9,535 nucleotides of DNA. Origin: CAZTKP01 sp964614215. GTDB taxonomy: Bacteria > UBP6 > UBA1177. The notes under the pieces were generated by a model. It made no database searches. It worked only from the letters and a program-made list of their open reading frames with translations, and was not told the DNA's origin. The DNA lies in contig CAZTKP010000102.1 of assembly GCA_964614215.1 (NCBI GenBank), forward strand, positions 1 to 9,535, written 5' to 3'. This document shows positions 7,333 to 9,535 of this stretch, piece after piece. Position 1 is the stretch's first letter. The number at the start of each line of letters is the position of its first letter. The position numbers and the translations under genes were made by a program.

Positions 7333-7344
7333 GAAACTCACCCC
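7330..7344 (-). promoter_or_regulatory. ribosome-binding site deciding the pilin start
   Basis: Minus strand GGGGTGA (7338-7344), five bases, then ATG (7330-7332). The possible GTG start at 7341 overlaps this site, so ATG is preferred; it also gives a standard short prepilin leader of six residues. Confidence 0.75.
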
Positions 7345-7365
7345 GAAACAGTTAGTACAGATAAT

Positions 7366-7393
7366 ATTCTATCATATCTGAACATTGTGTCAA
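7366..7393 (-). promoter_or_regulatory. promoter of the pilin-like gene
   Basis: Minus strand: perfect -35 TTGACA (7388-7393), 16-base spacer, -10 TAGAAT (7366-7371, five of six) preceded by TGA, an extended -10. Start of transcription predicted near 7359. Together these elements suggest a strong constitutive-type promoter, with no sign of the sigma54 promoter used by many pilin genes. Confidence 0.65.
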
Positions 7394-7426
7394 AAATGTA
7401 TAATAAAAACAGTTCAACGATGAAAA

Positions 7427-7455
7427 TTGATTCATACTTGAAAAAATAGTAAGAT
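7427..7455 (+). promoter_or_regulatory. promoter of the second DUF4388-ankyrin gene
   Basis: -35 TTGATT (7427-7432), 17-base spacer, -10 TAAGAT (7450-7455). Individually modest, but the same elements in the same position occur before the paralogue at 4045. Divergent from the pilin promoter; the two -35 boxes are 33 bases apart. Confidence 0.55.
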
Positions 7456-7487
7456 TTAGAACCTTTTTTAAGTTGAACAATCACTAA

Positions 7488-7502
7488 GGGAGATTGATTG
7501 TG
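7488..7502 (+). promoter_or_regulatory. ribosome-binding site fixing a GTG start
   Basis: GGGAG at 7488-7492, seven bases, then GTG at 7500. An in-frame TTG at 7494 is only one base from the site and is not plausible. Spacing is identical to the paralogue. Confidence 0.75.
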
Positions 7503-9535
7503 GCAAAACTTCTTCTGAAAGACACCTATGTTATGAAATTAATAAAGGAAACATTGAAAAATAAACCAGAGGGATACATCCTGTTCGAACAGGGTGATGA
7601 GTGGAAAAAAGTTTTTTTTAAAAAAGGACGGATAATTAATTCATCTTCAAGCAGCAGCGAAGATTATCTTGGTCAGTATCTTCTTTCCTACGGGGTTATA
7701 AGCAATGAACAGTTCGAGGAGGCTTACCATGCAGGGAAGGAGGATAAGCTTGCTCTTGAGAAGGTTCTGAAGTTCTCAACTCCGAAAATTCTAAAACAGA
7801 TGATCTTTGAAAAAGTTATTGATGCAGTTTTTATTGCGGCAAGATGGCCTAAGTGTAAATACGAAGTTTTTGAAGAAAAACAGACGGAATACAAAAATAT
7901 TGATGTAGCGATCACTCCGAAAGATATCTCGAAAGGACTGAAAAAAAGAGTGGATGAGTTCAGAAATATTCTGGCAGTAATTCCGGAGCTTGGAGCCCGT
8001 CCTGAGATTAATGAGGAAAAAGCTCAAAGCACAAAAATAAATAGCCAGAAAGAAATAATACTGAACTATTTGAAGGCGGGCAAGACTATTACAGAGATCC
8101 TGTCGATAATGGCTCCCCACAACTATCTGCTGCTCAAGAGTTTTTATCAGTTGCATAAAATGGAGATAATCAGTAAGGGGAAAGGTGCTCCTCTGTCTCG
8201 AGAAAATGCAATAAGAATTATAAATGATTCCGCTGCCAGTAAAAAGGAGCAGAAAATTGTCTCATGTTTCACCATAGATGAGCCTGTTCCGGTTTCACCG
8301 CAGTCCGGTTCGCCTGATGATCGGTTTAAAAGAGAGGTTTCGATCTATCAGAAGCTTTACAATGAGGATCCGGATAATTCCATTTATAACAACGGTTTTG
8401 TTAAGGCAAAATCATGTTTTATTGTTGATTTCTACAACAGTAAGCTTTCTCCGTTTGCTGTTATTGGTCTCGTTGCGGAAATGGAAAAGATCCCGCTTAA
8501 GAATGATGTGGATGAAGAGATATACAGACTTGTTCAGGACAGAGGCGGAAAGATATCGGTAAGAGATGTTGTTAAAGCTCTTGAAAGTAGACATGAGATA
8601 GATGTTCTGACATCAGTGAACAAATTCCTGATCAATGGAATAATTGAAGAAGTTGAACCTGAAACAATGGTCGATGCTATAAGACTTGGCAGAGCGGAAA
8701 GTTTTGAGAGACTGTTCAAAAAAGAAGAGGTTAACAGATTTTTTGAAACGGATATATCTATTAACCTTACTCCATCCATGTTTTCAGTAATATCCGGCGA
8801 TGTCGAGGAAGATATCGCTGCAGAAGTCGGTGTAAAGACATCGGGTTCAAAGGTGTCTCTTCACAGTTATGAAATGACCTTTCTGATGCTTGCATCCATG
8901 CTTGGAAACTATGAGGCTGCGCAGTTTCTGTTGTTGAATCATGCAAAGATAGATCTGCATAACGGGAACGGGGTTACCGCGCTAATGCTTGCTCTTGAAA
9001 ATAGCCATGATGACATTGCAATGCTACTCATGGACCATGGAGCAAATGTAAACGCAAAGAACAGCACTGGTTATTCAGCTTTGATGATAGCTGCTTCAAA
9101 AGGTATGGCCCATATCGTTGATTATATGATCAGACTGGACGTAGATGTCAATCAGGTGAATATTAATGGCCAGTCGGCTCTGCACAGCGCAATGAGATTC
9201 GACCATGAAGAGATCGTTATAAGTCTTATTGCAGCAGGGATCGATCTGAGTACCAAGGATAAAGAGGGCCATTTTCCACTTTATTATGCAGAGTCTGTTG
9301 AGATCGCTGAGCTGATAAAGAAAGGAGAGGGAAATTCAAAGAAACTTAAAAAGAAAATAGAAAAAAGGAAGGACGCTCTTCTGGTCTATGAACAGAATGT
9401 TTTAGGTAGTGAAGAAAAAAGTCTGTCTTACATACTGACTCTGGGGCTGTTTTCAGCGCTTCTTGTTGTCGCAATTTTTGTCAATATATATCTATTCTTT
9501 TTTCCCGAAGACAGATACGGAATTTCGGCACAGGC
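7500..9535 (+). CDS. DUF4388/PATAN-like, ankyrin-repeat membrane protein (copy 2, 3' end cut by window)
   Basis: Paralogue of the gene at 4045 with the same domain order; 678 codons are visible without a stop. DUF4388/PATAN-like domain at 1-130 (PEGYILFE, VFFKKGRI, DYLGQYLLSYGVI, RWPKCKYEV), winged-helix-like segment about 184-229, ankyrin repeats from 459 to about 609, lysine-rich stretch before one membrane span (about 643-668), then EDRYGISAQA, matching copy 1's DDRYKMSAQA just after its span. The external domain is therefore cut off; by analogy about 90 residues with many cysteines should follow. Hand alignment without gaps gives 88 of 171 identical residues over the N-terminal part and 107 of 151 over the ankyrin repeats. 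Starts at GTG with GGGAG at seven bases. Function unrecognised; like copy 1 it probably links cytoplasm and envelope. Confidence 0.85.
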   Translation, partial: MAKLLLKDTYVMKLIKETLKNKPEGYILFEQGDEWKKVFFKKGRIINSSSSSSEDYLGQYLLSYGVISNEQFEEAYHAGKEDKLALEKVLKFSTPKILKQMIFEKVIDAVFIAARWPKCKYEVFEEKQTEYKNIDVAITPKDISKGLKKRVDEFRNILAVIPELGARPEINEEKAQSTKINSQKEIILNYLKAGKTITEILSIMAPHNYLLLKSFYQLHKMEIISKGKGAPLSRENAIRIINDSAASKKEQKIVSCFTIDEPVPVSPQSGSPDDRFKREVSIYQKLYNEDPDNSIYNNGFVKAKSCFIVDFYNSKLSPFAVIGLVAEMEKIPLKNDVDEEIYRLVQDRGGKISVRDVVKALESRHEIDVLTSVNKFLINGIIEEVEPETMVDAIRLGRAESFERLFKKEEVNRFFETDISINLTPSMFSVISGDVEEDIAAEVGVKTSGSKVSLHSYEMTFLMLASMLGNYEAAQFLLLNHAKIDLHNGNGVTALMLALENSHDDIAMLLMDHGANVNAKNSTGYSALMIAASKGMAHIVDYMIRLDVDVNQVNINGQSALHSAMRFDHEEIVISLIAAGIDLSTKDKEGHFPLYYAESVEIAELIKKGEGNSKKLKKKIEKRKDALLVYEQNVLGSEEKSLSYILTLGLFSALLVVAIFVNIYLFFFPEDRYGISAQ

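Noticed and set aside
7724..8779. Short minus- and plus-strand reading frames inside copy 2
   Set aside because: They overlap a long frame with clear paralogy and domain structure and show no recognisable protein features.
4045..9535. Mobile element as the cause of the ankyrin gene duplication
   Set aside because: No transposase, terminal inverted repeats or target-site duplication seen around either copy, and about half of the N-terminal residues differ, so the duplication is old.

Overview
The window is AT-rich with compact spacing (no gene-free stretch longer than about 170 bases) and contains only protein genes; I saw no tRNA, rRNA, insertion sequence or CRISPR array. The hybrid histidine kinase, type IV pilin-like protein, exported Cys-rich proteins, DUF4388/PATAN-type proteins and good sigma70-like promoters suggest a free-living, probably diderm bacterium of the Desulfobacterota/Deferribacterota/Myxococcota kind. 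That placement is a guess from gene style; nothing here is a taxonomic marker.

Layout. (1) 1-1538, minus: a membrane-anchored PAS hybrid histidine kinase whose receiver domain runs off the left edge. (2) 1645-1884, minus: a small exported protein with an Ada-type four-cysteine metal-binding motif. (3) 2007-3887, minus: a membrane phosphotransferase/sulfatase of the LtaS type. (4) 4045-6369, plus: a 774-residue protein with an N-terminal DUF4388/PATAN-like domain, winged-helix-like segments, ankyrin repeats, one membrane span and a ten-cysteine C-terminal domain. (5) 6377-7332, minus: a type IV pilin-like protein with a long (Asn-Ser-Gly-Gly)n tail, interrupted by a 100-N assembly gap. (6) 7500-9535, plus: a paralogue of gene 4 that runs off the right edge.

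Each gene except the first ankyrin gene's convergent neighbour boundary has its own recognisable promoter, so these are mostly single transcription units. Genes 3/4 and 5/6 are divergent pairs with back-to-back promoters; genes 4/5 are convergent, with stop codons separated by only seven bases.

The most interesting part is 4045-9535. Two paralogous ankyrin membrane proteins, with matching promoters, matching ribosome-binding sites and non-ATG starts, flank an oppositely oriented pilin-like gene with a repetitive glycine-rich tail. PATAN-type domains are known in cyanobacteria to work with type IV pilus motors, so a pilus-linked membrane sensor or assembly module is a reasonable hypothesis, but nothing in the sequence proves it. 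The 100-N gap has the wrong length to keep the pilin in frame; a gap of 5+12k bases would restore it.
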